Notes: a model not told the origin generated them from the sequence alone. A stretch of 64,000 bases of DNA from Rhineura floridana (GCF_030035675.1 NC_084487.1:62013486-62077485); one strand, 5' to 3'. Positions 19,195 through 30,907 are shown, counted from the stretch's first letter. Translations and numbers: made by a program.

Positions 19195-19920
19195 CAGGAA
19201 ACAAAACATGCTCTCCAAGGTCCCTTCCAACTGTATTGTTTTATTATTGCTCTTCCCAGGCTTTCATTATTGAACTCCTCCATTCAATCTAGTAACATCA
19301 CTGACCAATTTTGCTTTCTTATAAGGCTTTCTTATCTGCATCCAGTTGTTTATCCTGCATTTTTTGTTTGTACTGTGTCATAATTCACCATTTTTGTCTC
19401 TCCAATATCTGTTTCTACCTCATCTTTATTTACTCATTTATGTATTTGAACCCATGTATTCCCCACAATTCCATCCAACAGTGTCCAGGGTGGTATACAG
19501 CAAATATAAGTAAAAAATTACCATTAAATCCATAAATTACTGAAACGGTGCAATTTGAAATGATTGTTCCCTTATCACTTAAATAACTTTATTCCCTCAG
19601 CCTTATTGATAGGAAAGACATTTGTCTACTGAAATGCTGTAATTGTTCTAGTTTTAAAAATCCTCTTTAATCTTTCAAGAGTTTAGACAGATCCAGACTC
19701 ATCACTGTTTTTAGAAAGAGAACTAATGAAGCCCTTAATGTGGTCTCTTGTACTTCCCTGGAGGTTTGGGTTTTTCCATAGACTGCAGTGGAGGGGAACA
19801 AGGGAGACAAGCATCTCACCCTTACCCTTACCCATCGCCTCCACACTTACCCTCCCCTGTCTCCTCCACACTTCTATTGCTAGACTGTTGTTTTAACTTG
19901 ATGGAAAGTCACTTTTTGCA
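19195..19920. other. No feature recognised
   Basis: AT-rich. 19430-19540 resembles the inverted 3' tail of a LINE (catttatgtatttgaaccca) but is too decayed to assign. Confidence 0.35.
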
Positions 19921-19924
19921 TAGA

Positions 19925-20516
19925 AATTACTGGCTGCCCATTTGCTACCAGGCAAAGTTCAAGGTTCTAGTACAAGGTCCTATACAGCTTGGGACCAGGA
20001 TACCTGAAAGACCATCTTATTCCTTATAATATCCAGTCAATCACTGCGCTCTGCAGGTGAGGGCCTCCTGCAGATATCATCTTATCAGGAGGTCCATTCT
20101 GCACAACATAGGAAGTGGACCTTTCATGTAGTGGCACCTACCCCGTGGAATTCCCTCCTCTTAAATATTAGACAGGTGCCATCTCTGTTATCTTTTCAGT
20201 GCCTATTGAAGACCTTCCTCTTTCAACAAGCCTTCTAAGTAGAGACGTTATCCCAGTCTATGTCTGTGTTGGAATTACTTTTTAGTATGTTTTTAAACCT
20301 TTTTAAAAATAATAATATGTTTTTAACCTTTTTTTCTTTTTAAAGATGTCTTGAAAGCTTTTTAAAAAATGTTTTTGAAGATGTTTTGTTTTAATGTTTT
20401 TAAAGTCTGTTTTTATGATGTTTTAAAGTGTTTTTAGTGCTTTTGTTTGCCGCCCTGGGCTCCTGCTGGGAGGAAGGGTGGGATATAAACCAAATAATAA
20501 ATAAATATAATCAAAT
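19925..20516 (+). mobile_element. L2 LINE, 3' end with C-terminal codons and tail
   Basis: Starts with codons for YWLPICYQAKFKVLV (compare HWLPICYWAKFKVLV in the copy at 32625-33008), with decayed codons for the APxxWNSLP and KTFLFQQAF motifs further on. Then a T/A-rich 3' UTR, ccgccctgggctcctgctgg, gaggaagggtgggatataaa and an (ataa)n tail. 5'-truncated, several frame breaks. Confidence 0.85.
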
Positions 20517-20544
20517 CCTAAATTGAAAATTAAAACAAAATCTT

Positions 20545-20620
20545 GTTTGTTCACCGCCCTGAGAGCTATTCTGCTAAGGGCGGTATATAAATTGAAATAA
20601 TAAATAAATAAATAAATAAA
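20545..20620 (+). mobile_element. Second LINE 3' tail
   Basis: gttcaccgccctgagagcta, then agggcggtatataaattgaa and (ataa)n. A different tail subfamily from the L2 copy just upstream. The whole of 20521-20620 may be one small insertion. Confidence 0.55.
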
Positions 20621-20624
20621 ACAA

Positions 20625-21155
20625 GGCTGCAGTGCTAAGTATGCTTACGTGAAAGTTAACTCCGTCAAAATCAACAGGAGATATTTCAAAGAAAATATGT
20701 TTAGGATATGAGTGTTAATGTGAAATATTCCGTGACTTCTCTTACCAAAATTTTTCATGGTAAGCAAAGCTTCCTGAAATTCACTTTATCCCTTCTGTGC
20801 ACCCCTCAGTTTTATTTTCGGTGCTGCCAGTGGATTTTCTTCCCTGAATTGGAGGGATAACTTAACCTTCATGCAAACCTGGCAAAAAAAAAAACACACA
20901 CCACATCACACTAGTTATTGTTGGGGTATATTTGTACTCCAGTGAGATTTCCGATGGAAGGATGGGGTAACTTTGTCCAGCAGAGACCATTTTTTCCCTT
21001 TGTTGTCAGCACAAGTGTGGTTGACAATACCAAAGCACCTTGAGCCAAAGAAGCCACTTATTCAAAGGCAGTAGATTTTTTCTGAGCACTATACATCAGC
21101 CCCTTCCCCATGCATATTGTATACAACACAATTTCTGGGGTATATTTGGACCCCA
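20625..21155. other. Mostly unrecognised
   Basis: 20635-20720 has a decayed 'aagtatgcttac...gttaact' palindrome recalling the 48875 family. The rest shows nothing I can name. Confidence 0.35.
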
Positions 21156-21168
21156 GTATTTTTTGTTT

Positions 21169-21346
21169 ATAGAGCCAGTGTGGTACAGTGGTTAAGGTGC
21201 TGGACTAGCACCTGGGAGACCAGGATTCAAATCCCCACATAGCCATGAAGCTCACTTGGTGACTGCCTCTCAGCTTCATGAAAACCCTATTCATAGGGTC
21301 GCCATAAGTCGGAATCGACTTGAAGGCAGTACACATACATACATAC
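21169..21346 (+). mobile_element. Sauria SINE, full length
   Basis: The tRNA-like head has both boxes (tggtacagtggttaaggtgc, then ggattcaaatcc), the conserved body and the BovB-like tail gtcggaatcgacttgaaggc plus (cata)n. The flanking 11-bp target repeat attttttgttt is exact at 21158-21168 and 21347-21357. Confidence 0.93.
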
Positions 21347-21514
21347 ATTTTTTGTTTCCAGAAGAAAAATGGAAAGTGGTAACTGGCTGAAATTTGGGGA
21401 CGTTGTACAGGGTGACATTTTGTGACAATGTGCTAGAGGACAACCCTGCAGTCTACTCATGTACAAATTACACAATAAAAGTGTGCCTGAGGCAGAAATT
21501 TGGCCCCGGGGTTT

Positions 21515-21850
21515 ATATTTATATCCCACCTTTTCTCATGGTAGGAGCCCAGGGCGGCAAACAAAAGCACTAAAAACACTCTAAAACATCATAAAAACAG
21601 ACTTTAAAATATATTAAAAGAAAATGACTATTAAAAACATATTAAAACAAAACATTTTTAAAAACATTTTTAAAAGCTTTAAGAACATCTATTTTTTTAA
21701 AAAAAGAAGGTTTAAAAACATATTAAAAAGCAATTCCAACACAGACACAGAATGGGATAAGGTCTCTACTTAAAAGGCTTGTTGACAGAGGAAGGTCTTC
21801 AATAGGTGCTGAAAAGATAACAGAGATGTCGCCGGTCTAATATTTAAGGG
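21515..21850 (-). mobile_element. L2 LINE 3' end
   Basis: Inverted tail (tttatatcccaccttttctc), cagggcggcaaacaaaagca, long T/A-rich UTR, then the reverse complement of the LFQQAF region. Contains only the last codons of the protein. Confidence 0.82.
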
Positions 21851-22965
21851 AAGGTGTAATATTTAAGGGTTATGTGTAAATTACATAGTGAAAAGTGCAC
21901 CTGGGGTCAAAATAGACACCAAAGGTCAGCATTTTCACCCTAAACTTATTGTAGAACTTCACATTATATCAAACGCTATTAAATTATGGCAAAAAGTATG
22001 GTCCAAGTAAACATATGGAATAAAGTAGGGTATGTTTTTTAAATTTCCTAAAATTCTTTTTTCTTACTCGGAATCGGTTCACTGAAGAAATTGCTGCATT
22101 TAGTGCATGTGATTTCCCCACCTACCCAGAAGAGAAATAATCGCTCCTTCATTTCTTGTCACTGGAAAAAAAAACCCATTCTTATGTGACAAATAAAGAT
22201 AAAAAAACCTCAGCACTACAAACATTGGTGCTACATTGTCTGTAATGCAAACAGTACATAATGAGCCATTACTAATAACTTCACTGGAGACTAGGAGTGC
22301 TGAGGAATAGCAGAGTTGATGAAAACCACTCACTTTAATTATCACAGTGGCTCAGGACATGGAATAAATCGAGTATTCTTGATATAACCCAATATCTCCT
22401 TTATTTAGAGGCATATTCTGAATATAACCTACGGATGTTACGCAACAAGGCTGCTGATGGATTATACAATAAATACCTTTATTTCTCCAAATGAATTTCT
22501 CCTGTCTACAAAACAAATGTATATTCCAAATTGGGAAACATCTCTCTCTCTCTCTCATATCTAATAAAGAGAGCTTCTTTATTTGCATACCTCATTTTGT
22601 ATTCAAGCCATTTTCTTAGATGCCTCATATCTACATCCATGAACTGGGGAAAAACTAGATGGGCAAGTGTACGAATTGCTGGTGATTGGAAGCTCATTTG
22701 GGATGTAATAAGTAAATCAATAGTATTATTCCAATTAATTAGCTGAAGATGCAAGGTTTAAGGACTAAAAGTTGATACAATTATGTTACTTTCTAGTAGA
22801 GGTGTGAACGTATGGAACAGTTACAATAAAATTTTGTAATATCTTTTAATAATATCTCCTCTGTTGTAGTAGTTCACTTTTTTTTCAGATCTGAAATTCC
22901 ACCCCACCCCCAAAAAACTCTTTTGCTTCTTAAGAACAATCAGATATTGATTATCACAATAGTAG
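21851..22965. other. No feature recognised
   Basis: AT-rich and unique-looking. A short (tc)n run lies at 22542-22557. Small open frames on both strands have no known homology that I can see. Confidence 0.4.
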
Positions 22966-22969
22966 CCTA

Positions 22970-23098
22970 CGGCTGCAATCCTATACAAAGGAGCATATTT
23001 CTGAGCAGACATGTATTGGATTGTGTATGTTTAAGATTACCTGGAAGTAATTGAACTCAATGGGGCTTACTTCTGATATAGGATTGCACTATCAATGT
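22970..23098. mobile_element. Palindromic MITE of the 'agaagtaagtcc' family, larger form
   Basis: ggctgcaatcctatacaaag at the left and gatataggattgcac at the right are inverted ends. The inner arms include gtaattgaactcaatggggc. No target duplication resolved. Confidence 0.55.
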
Positions 23099-23099
23099 G

Positions 23100-24330
23100 A
23101 TGGGTAGTAACATGTGCTCCTCCCTCTATACATTGAAAATTGTGTGTAACTATCATTACCAACTTTGAAGCCCACCCATCTCCTGTGCTCTGAAGAGCAG
23201 CTTGATCTTCATAAATTAGGAGATGATCATGTTTATATCCATGCCAGGGAAGGTTTAGCCACTTAATTTTTGCAGGTTAAATTTCTGTTGAAGAAGAGGT
23301 CAGACCAGATCTTTTTTTCTAGTCAGTTGCTACTTCATAACAAATAATGATTTGTTTTATTTTATTTACTAAATCTATACCCTGCATCTTCAGCTCTAAG
23401 CATTTTAGAGAAGTAAACAATAAAACAAAACATAAAAGTATTTAGAAACAGATAAAAATGTAAGCAATGATCAAATAATCAAATAAACAGCAGTAGCTCA
23501 ACTACTCAAAAGTTGCAAAATCTGCATGTACAGAAAGGTCATTAAAAAGTTCATGAAAAGAATATACAAATGTGCACCCATTCCAGTTTATTTCTCCTTC
23601 CATTCTATCCCTTTTGGAGTTGCACAGTCATCCACATTCAAAATCTGCATTTCTCCAAATTTTGCAGCACAGTTCTCCAGCCATGTAATCTGTACAAAAA
23701 TGAATGTTCTGGGGTAAAGTGTGCACAGAAATGCATATATTGGTGAAAATAGCATATAAAGATGCATTATATATAAAAATGCATTTATAAATAAAATGTA
23801 TATTTTAGGCAAAATCGCATACAATAATATTGTATTTTAGGATAAACGCGCTAAAATACTCATGAATTGTCATAAGGACTTTTTGAACTAGATAAAAATG
23901 TGTCGTGCTGTGCAGCAGCAGCAGCATTTGTACCAGAGAATCGGCAGAGTGGGGCAGCAGCATGAGGTGGAAGAAGTGGCAGCCAGGATGGGTGGGCAGA
24001 AGGCCAGTCTGAGGCCTAGCTGCACTGTACTGCGCTGCGCTGCCTAACTGTGAAGCGCTGCATGGCACGGCAGCACTGTTTGTCCAGGGTGGTGGCAGCA
24101 GAGGAACAGGTAAGGCTAGTGGGTTGGCAAGTGGCATGGGGTTGCCTGCGGGGCAGCGGAGGGAGTTGGGGTTGGGAGTTGGCAGGGTGGGGAGTTGGCA
24201 GGGTGGGGGTTTGGAGAGCTAACCAAGTGGGAGTTGGTGAGCGGGGGGGGTTGGTGAGCAAAGCGAGCAGGGGGGCAGACCTCCCTAGTTGTTGTTGTTT
24301 TTAAAAAAACGCTTGCAAACTTATGTGGAT
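23100..24330. other. Unclassified; parts look repetitive
   Basis: 23340-23470 resembles an inverted LINE tail. 23600-23830 has recurring atgcat motifs (gaaatgcatatattggtgaa, aaagatgcattatatataaa), probably an old DNA transposon. 23900-24290 is GC-rich with (cag)n-like triplets and gttggcagggtggggagttg direct repeats. No gene identified. Confidence 0.35.
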
Positions 24331-24334
24331 ATGT

Positions 24335-24388
24335 GGATGTGGGAGGAAGGGCAGGATATAAATCAAATAATAAATAAATAAATAAATA
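24335..24388 (+). mobile_element. L2-type LINE 3' tail
   Basis: gggaggaagggcaggatata, then (ataa)n. Only the tail is present. Confidence 0.6.
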
Positions 24389-24730
24389 TGTGGAGAACTA
24401 AACTTATGAATGGAAAAATGAAAAACGAAGAGAATCTGAAATTGTCAGTTTTAGCCATCCCTGCTCATAACACAATTATCATCTTTAGTAGCTGTTACAA
24501 AGCATACATTTTATATTTGTTGGCTCAGCTTGCAAACTATTCCATTACCACAAAACTTACTGAAACGGTAGTATTTATTCGTTTTTTTAAAAATGTATTT
24601 TAAAAACTTAGAGATAAATTTTGTGTAGCAAAGTACATACTGAATTAAAAAGGAAAATAAAGCCCATAAATGAATGGATACTTCTGACTTTATTTGTTTT
24701 TAAAACATAAGTGTATATGCTTGCCTCTTT

Positions 24731-25738
24731 CACAGCTTGGAAGATTACTTTTAAAAAGGTAATAAATTACAGTTACAATTACATGACCCAAAAAGCAGTA
24801 ATTACAATTACAATTGCTTTGAAAGTAACTGATTACTTTTTCTCAAAGTAATGACTACATTTCAGTTACTTTTTTTAAAAAGGCCTACAAGGTGCTGGCC
24901 TTGTCTGCTGCACACCTAAGTCACCTAAAACAACATTAAAAATAAACACACACATACAGAGGTAGTCGAGTAATTCTTTTTATCCATAAGATAGCAATGG
25001 TGGTCTCTCTGCTGGTAAGGTAGGCGGAGAGGGAGGCAGAGGCTACTACTCAGATCTTTGCACGTCAAATAAAGTGCAACCCCCCCCCCACTCAGCCAGC
25101 AAGCATAATCTCTCTCACTTAACCACCTCCCGGACCCTGCCCTGCCACCAACTCAGGGACACTCACCCAAGCACACATTTTCCCCTGAGATGCAAAAAAG
25201 TTAAAATACTGCAAATGCAGCACAGTAGCCAGAGAGGGTGGTGGAGGCCACTTTGTGTGCCAAGTGCAAACATTCACACACACACACACACATGCACATT
25301 GTCATCTTTCACCTCCACAGTTCTTTATCTCTGTTCTGCTGTTGCCTCCTTCTCCTTTATCCATGTTCTTGCCCTCCGGGTCCTTTTTCCCTCCCCTCCA
25401 TTCTTCGCCACCACCATCCATTTTTTTAAACAATTGTTTTCTCCACTCCACTACGTCTCACTCTCTATCTCCTCCCTTGTTGCCTCCTACCCAACCACAG
25501 AGCATGAGGGAAGAGCGACACTGCACAGAAGCCCAGTTTGAGGCACATGATTTTCATCCACAAATCAGAGGAGCAGAAGACTTCCCCTGCCCCCCCAAGT
25601 AATGCCCAAAAGTAATGCTGGAAACATTATGATTACTCCACAAAAGTAATAAAATTACTCCTAGTTCTATTACAATCAAAATGTAAAGGAGTTACCCACT
25701 CGATCCTCAAAAATGTAATGAATTACTTCCAAGCTCTG
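24731..25738. mobile_element. hAT-B copy, near full length
   Basis: Starts cacagcttggaagattactt and ends ttacttccaagctctg. Both arms align with those of the interrupted copy at 852-9878 (left: ctacaaggtgctggccttg; right: gcagaagcccagtttgaggc and the attac/gtaat-rich end). The 1008-bp length shows the native size of this family. Flanking octamers (gcctcttt, agtggcat) do not match. The interior has a (ca)n and a (c)n tract; the plus frame at 25074-25541 lacks transposase motifs. Confidence 0.82.
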
Positions 25739-25990
25739 AGTGGCATTTAAACACCACATAAGAAAGATAGTGCAAAACTGTATGGCAAAATCACCACTCT
25801 TCACAGGTAGATAAACACAGGAATGCTGTAAAATGTACATGATATATTGAATTAGTCTATAATGTTTATATATTTTTATTTTTATTAGTCTATAATGTTT
25901 ATATTTTTCCTATGTGAGATAGGAAATGATTCAGTGGCATGTCAATGTTTTTTTAAAGACTGGATAAGATACAGTATTATTTCATATACT
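25739..25990. other. No feature recognised
   Basis: AT-rich, with a short local duplication of tagtctataatgtttatat near 25853-25905. Confidence 0.5.
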
Positions 25991-25994
25991 AGTT

Positions 25995-26325
25995 AGGCTG
26001 AAGTAGTTGGATTTAAGATAATTTCTAATGACGCCACCTGGTCAAAGCCGAAAGGAAGCCCAGAGGCTGATGCGCACAGATGCAAAAGGAGAGTCCGGAG
26101 TTGTATGACGTACACAGTAGGAACATGGAATGTGAGAAAAACAGAAGGGAGTAGAAAAAGAGGAAGACCAAACAAGAGATGGACTGATTCCATAAAGGAA
26201 GCCACAGATCTGAACTTACAAGATCTGAACAGGGTGGTTTATAACAGATGCTATTGGAGGTCACTGATTCATAGGGTCGCCATAAGTTGAAATCAGCTTG
26301 AAGGCATATAACAACCCCATTGGGG
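25995..26325 (+). mobile_element. BovB LINE with its two ends fused
   Basis: The plus frame runs MTYTVGTWNVRKTEGSRKRG, RPNKRWTDSIKEATDLNLQD and ends WRSLIHRVAIS. GTWNVR is the start of the BovB endonuclease domain; KTEGSRKRGRPNKRW is the very C-terminus. The roughly 900 residues between are absent, in frame. About 90 bp of probable 5' UTR precede it (cacctggtcaaagccgaaag) and the BovB 3' tail with aacaac follows. It could be a one-off deletion or a copy of an internally deleted short form. Confidence 0.85.
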
Positions 26326-26329
26326 GTGA

Positions 26330-26984
26330 ATTGGCTTAAATCCACAGAGTGAACCTTGACTGGGTTGTGGATCAGGCTGTTAGGAACCTATACGATTAGG
26401 GCAAGCAAGCAAAAGGCATTTTGGTTTAGCTGAAAGCTTGGAACACCTTTATCATTTCATTACTCTCCTCAGCTCTACAACATGAAGGAACAAAAATCTC
26501 CTTTGATTTTGGCAAGATTTAAGGCCACCTCCTGGTTCCCAACCAAAGTACATCTGTGTATTATTAAGTCTGTGCCCAGTAATTTAGTTCTGGCACTGCT
26601 TATGTAGGTATGTTTGAATCTCAAAGCATATACAGTGGCTCAAGATTACTTTGGAGACCAAGCTTCATTCCAAATCATTATTTGTATATATTAGTCATTT
26701 TTTCCTTTATAGGTATTATAGGTTACGAGACTAAAATAACATCTCATATTTATGTGTTCGTAGCTGTGTTTGAATCTCTTATTTATGACTGGCTAACTGT
26801 TTGAAAGAATAAAAAATGCTGGAATGAAGAAGTTTTCCCCCTCAAATGTTTTACTAGCATTTCCTTTTTAATTAAACCTTCCACATATCTCCCTACCATT
26901 TTTTAAGATTCTCTGTCAAATAAATATCCATATTCCCAGATTGAATGTAATGTATTCTTTTAGTAAGTTAAGATCATCACCATA

Positions 26985-27017
<33 letters not shown>

Positions 27018-27160
27018 GCCACTCCAAACATCCTTTTTAATGAGCATTCATCATAATATGTGTTCATGATGTTATTGAGGCAGTTATGTATTATCTTGTT
27101 TTCAATAAACATTTGTGCCTACAAAAGTTTTGGGGTGTTCTGTTTCATCTGCCATAGGTG
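26330..27160. other. No gene; contains a (TC)n run
   Basis: AT-rich unique-looking sequence. (tc)n microsatellite at 26988-27017. Confidence 0.45.
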
Positions 27161-27164
27161 AATT

Positions 27165-27670
27165 ACTATAATGTGTTCTATGTGGAGCTGGCCTTAAATA
27201 TGACTCAGAAACTTCAATTGGTGCAAAATGCAGCAGACCCAATTTAAGGTGTTCATGCTAGTGTTTAAAGCCCTAAATGACTTAGGCTCCAAATATCTGA
27301 GAGACCACCTCCTTCCCTACAGAACCTCTTGAGTGTTAAGATCAGCAGAGCGCACACACACACCAGGTAGTTCCACTACTCTCAGAAGTTCTGGGGATGG
27401 TAGCGTAGGAGAGGGCATTCTCTGTGGCATCCCTTAAGTTGTCGAATTGCCTCCCCACAGAGGTTCATCTGGCACCTTCACTTTACAGATTTCAGTGAAT
27501 GCTGAACACACACCTCTTTACCCTGGCCTTCAGCACCTACAATGTGTATTTTCAGTACCCACCCTATTCCTGTCATTGTAATTTATTTTAATCAATTGTT
27601 TTTAATATTGAATTTTAAATTGTTGCAACCCACCCTGATACCTGCTGGTAATCAATTTAATAAATATTAA
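27165..27670 (+). mobile_element. L2 LINE, C-terminal region and 3' end, older subfamily
   Basis: Decayed codons for the '[22 protein letters not shown]' region (ttactataatgtgttctatg, aacttcaattggtgcaaaat), then gtgtttaaagccctaaatga (FKALND) and further C-terminal remnants. Ends with gcaacccaccctgatacctg and an ataaatatt tail unlike the other L2 copies. Many frame breaks; short (ca)n insert at 27352. Confidence 0.75.
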
Positions 27671-27674
27671 TGAT

Positions 27675-28040
27675 TTCCTATAGTTTCTTGCTAAAACCCT
27701 GTAATTTTTCATGCCACAAGTGTTCCAGGCTTGGTTTTTTTGTTTTGTCTTGCTTTTGTTGAGCTATAGCACAAGAGTGCCCCTCAAGAGGGCAATAATG
27801 TAGTAACACTGAGGAAGCATCACAGAACAACTAATAAAAGGTGGACAATTCCGTGTAAATCCACCACTAATGATGATTATTGCATTGATGACGTTGCAGG
27901 ATATACCTATAAAAAAGCACCAGTCTAGATGGACCCTCCCCATCTCTCTGTCTCTTAAGATTCTTAAAAGAAAAAGAACGTGTGGGGGGTGGGTGATGAT
28001 TTTAAGAGAGAAAGAGAGCATGAGGAGGTAGCTCTGGCCT
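27675..28040. other. No feature recognised
   Basis: Unique-looking sequence before the LINE at 28045. The minus frame at 27764-28219 has no known domain. Confidence 0.4.
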
Positions 28041-28044
28041 TGCC

Positions 28045-29260
28045 CACAACCAGCCTGCAAGACAGAACTCGCTTCTGCAAGACAGAACTCCTTACAATTA
28101 ACTACGAAAAATCTAAGATTGTAGTATTTACACGGAAGAAGCTCAAACATCATTGGAGGCTGAATAATCATCCAATTGAACAAGTCCCCCTTTTCAGATA
28201 TTTGGGGATTATTTTTCACTCATCGGGCTCCTGGAATTTCCATCTAAGAAACTCAGCCGAAAGTGCACAGAGAAGCATTAGGGCTCTTCTCTCTTTTTTA
28301 TTCTCCAAGGGGGGCCAATACATCCCAGCGGCAATGCTAGTCTTTAATTCCAAAGTCATACCCCAACTCCTATACGGTTCCCAATTGTGAACCCTGGAAC
28401 GTGGGCAATCTAAATTTCTCAGGAACATTCTGGGCTTACCTTGCTGCGTCCCAAATGTTGCATTACGCCGGGAGTTAGATACTTTGCTGGTTGAGACCAG
28501 GGCTTGGGTCTATCAGATAAACTTGTGGCTAAAGCTGATTTTTTCCCCCTGGGACTCGCCCCACTAACTCTTATTGACCCTTATCAATCGTGCTGGAAAT
28601 GTGCGGTGAATTTTAAATTGCTGTCTATGGCTTCTCATGGGCAGCAGTATTACATATGGGATATTTTAAAGCCAAAGAGTTCATCTTGTTACGCATCAGA
28701 GACACTGGACTACAGCATAACATGAGCCAATTGTCAGCATCCCCCAATATCGGGTTTAGTGTGAAAGATCCTGCTCTCGCAACTTATTTAACTTCTTTCA
28801 GCATTCCCAAATATAGAAAGGCATTTTCTTTGGCCAGATTTAATGTTCTCCCCTCTGCTGTATTAGAGGGGAGATATAAGAAAGTGCCTTTCAAGGAATG
28901 GTTATGTCTCTGTGGCTCTGGAGCGGTGGAAGGGATAGAACATGTTATATCACATTGTTCTCTATATACAGACCTCCGCACTCTGTTTATCTCCCCCTGT
29001 CTTTCTAGAAGATTTAAATCTTCCTAAGATAATCAGGTACAGATTTTACTTGACGACTGCGATCCATTTATTATGGGGAGGGTAGGAAGATTCTGTGTTG
29101 TGGCCATGGCACGCAGAAAGTGTCTGGCCCAAACATTTTAATATTTGTTGTAATTACACTGTACCTGTTCTGCAAATGTATATAATTCTGCTATTTTAAA
29201 TGTGCTGGTCTTGGACCGAAATTAATGAATTCTTCTATTCTGCCTGCAACATTACCCCCA
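28045..29260 (+). mobile_element. Non-LTR retrotransposon, C-terminal third, clade uncertain
   Basis: Plus-strand codons give LLTINYEKSKIVVFTRKKL, FRYLGIIFHSSGSWNFHL and VIPQLLYGSQL, which is the region after RT motif C in LINE proteins. Past a stop at 28388, LERGQSKFLRNILGLPCCVP continues; after a frame change, SFSIPKYRKAFSLARFNVLP and a zinc-knuckle-like CLCGSGAVEGIEHVISHC follow. This C-terminal layout is typical of the L2/Jockey/Vingi side of LINEs; Vingi is known from lizards, but I cannot fix the clade. 3' UTR runs to about 29260. The endonuclease and RT core are missing. Confidence 0.75.
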
Positions 29261-29261
29261 A

Positions 29262-29453
29262 GGGAATGTGGACCTTGGTGGCAAGAAAGCTTCCCTGCCT
29301 CTGTTATAGTTCATTATGAAAGGGGTTGGCTTCTTTCAGCCTGTCCTCTCTTCCTTCTGTTGTCTTTATCTAAGTCAAAATATAGCATGCCTTTTTGCTT
29401 CTGTGTCTCTACAAAGCCCCATGTATATTGTTGGCACAATACAAATAATAATT
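29262..29453. other. Short segment ending in a LINE-like tail
   Basis: Ends acaaagccccatgtatattg, ttggcacaatacaaataata, a LINE-type 3' tail. It may be the true end of the LINE upstream. Confidence 0.4.
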
Positions 29454-29461
29454 ATTAAATG

Positions 29462-30015
29462 CAGGGCTTGCCCCAGGCAAGCTGGGGCCCTTGGGTACCA
29501 GCCTGACCCCGGCACTCCCCTTCTGCAATTCACGGCAGGATTGGTACCGCGGATTGCAGGGTAGGAGATCCCAAGCCACCTCCCATTCCCCCGCTCTACT
29601 TACCTTTCTCTGTGCTGTTTTTTTGGTGGCGCGCCTGCACATGCAGATTTGCCATCAATCAAGATGGCGGCCGAGGTTTCCCTAAGGGGCTGAAGCCTCT
29701 GCCACCATCTTGGTTGATGGCATGCACACGTGCTACACGTGCATTGCTGCCATCAACCAAGATGGTGGCAGAGGCTTCAGCCCCTTAGGGAAATCTCGGC
29801 TGCCATCTTGATTGATGGCAAACCTGCGCGCGCAGTGCGCGCAGCTGCAAAAGCAGCAGAAAGAAAGGTAGGTGAAGCGGGTGAGGGTGGCTCTGAAGCT
29901 TGTGCCCTGTTCTCTGTGGCAGCAATCCTGCCGTGGATTGAGGAAGGGGAGTGCAGCGGTCCCGCAGGGGCCCTCAGCCAGTGCCCCACCTGGCTGCCCT
30001 TTAGAACCAGCCCTG
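29462..30015. mobile_element. hAT-A copy, uninterrupted
   Basis: 554 bp, starts cagggcttgccccaggcaag and ends tagaaccagccctg. The flanking 8 bp are identical, attaaatg at 29454-29461 and 30016-30023. Long facing arms hold caatcaagatggcggccgag and its inverse twice, giving a four-fold palindromic centre. A GC-rich gcgcgcgcagtgcgcgca segment lies at 29826. No transposase. It serves as the reference for the split copy at 489 and the old copy at 42745. Confidence 0.93.
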
Positions 30016-30084
30016 ATTAAATGGGCAGTTTGGTCATTGGTGAGTATATCAGAATGACATATGAGTAAGATGCTTTGTTTCCAC

Positions 30085-30242
30085 TGTCAGAGACACTATG
30101 CCTCTGGATACCATTTGCTGGGAATCATAAGTGGGGAGAGCACTCTTGTGCTCATGTCCTGCTTGCAGACTTCCCACAGGCATCTGGATGGCCACTGTAA
30201 GAACAGAATGCTGGACTAGATGGGCCTTCTTGTGCTCTTCAG
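30085..30242 (+). mobile_element. CR1 LINE 3' end
   Basis: cactatgcctctggatacca, then cctgcttgcagacttcccac and atgctggactagatgggcct, the CR1 3' UTR end as at 43835-44005. No coding part. Confidence 0.8.
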
Positions 30243-30244
30243 GA

Positions 30245-30752
30245 GAGGAAAAATTAAAGTCTAAATTACAATTACATAAGAAAATCAGCAAAGAATCCCA
30301 ACAATTAATCATTACTGGGCTGGTCCAAACATGCATACCTATCATTTGCTTACTGCAGCACTGCATTTTTTAAAATTTATTATAGTCACGTCATTATATT
30401 CATTCTGATGTGCTTCCAGCAATGCCCCCTTCTCTTCAAAGAAGCCCCTGAAATTTCAGATCCTCCATAAACATTCTTCCCAGTTAAAAATTATGAGATT
30501 GATTTTTCTTAACGAGCCTTAGACACATCCAGTGTCAAGTACACACAATAGAGATAAGTAGGTGAGGAGAGAAAAAATGAAAGAGAAGGGGAAATGAGGA
30601 CAAAGATAAAAAGATTTAAAAACCCAGATGATCATCAGCAAAGCCTTATTTTTATGCTGTGCAGAGATTTACATAAACTTTCCATATATTTCTTTCTACT
30701 TTTATTCCCTAATACAGTCCTCTGTTTGATAGACTTCTATCAGAAGTCCCAT
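30245..30752. other. No feature recognised
   Basis: AT-rich, unique-looking. Confidence 0.45.
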
Positions 30753-30760
30753 ATTTAAAG

Positions 30761-30899
30761 CAGGTGTGGGGAACCTTCAGGCCTCCAGATGTTGCTGAAC
30801 TACAACTCCCATTATCCCTGCCCATTTGCCCATACTTGCGGGGGCTGATGTCAGCTGAAGCTCAGCAACACCTGGAGGGCAACAGGTTCCCCACTCCTG
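30761..30899. mobile_element. Palindromic hAT MITE
   Basis: Starts caggtgtggggaaccttcag and ends caacaggttccccactcctg. Core arms ccagatgttgctgaactaca and inverse. Flanks atttaaag (30753-30760) and atttaagg (30900-30907) match at 7 of 8. Confidence 0.85.
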
Positions 30900-30907
30900 A
30901 TTTAAGG

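Noticed and set aside
25074-25541. 155-codon plus frame in the hAT-B copy as a transposase remnant
   Set aside because: No zinc finger, catalytic residues or dimerisation motif; the composition follows C-, CA- and T-rich tracts.
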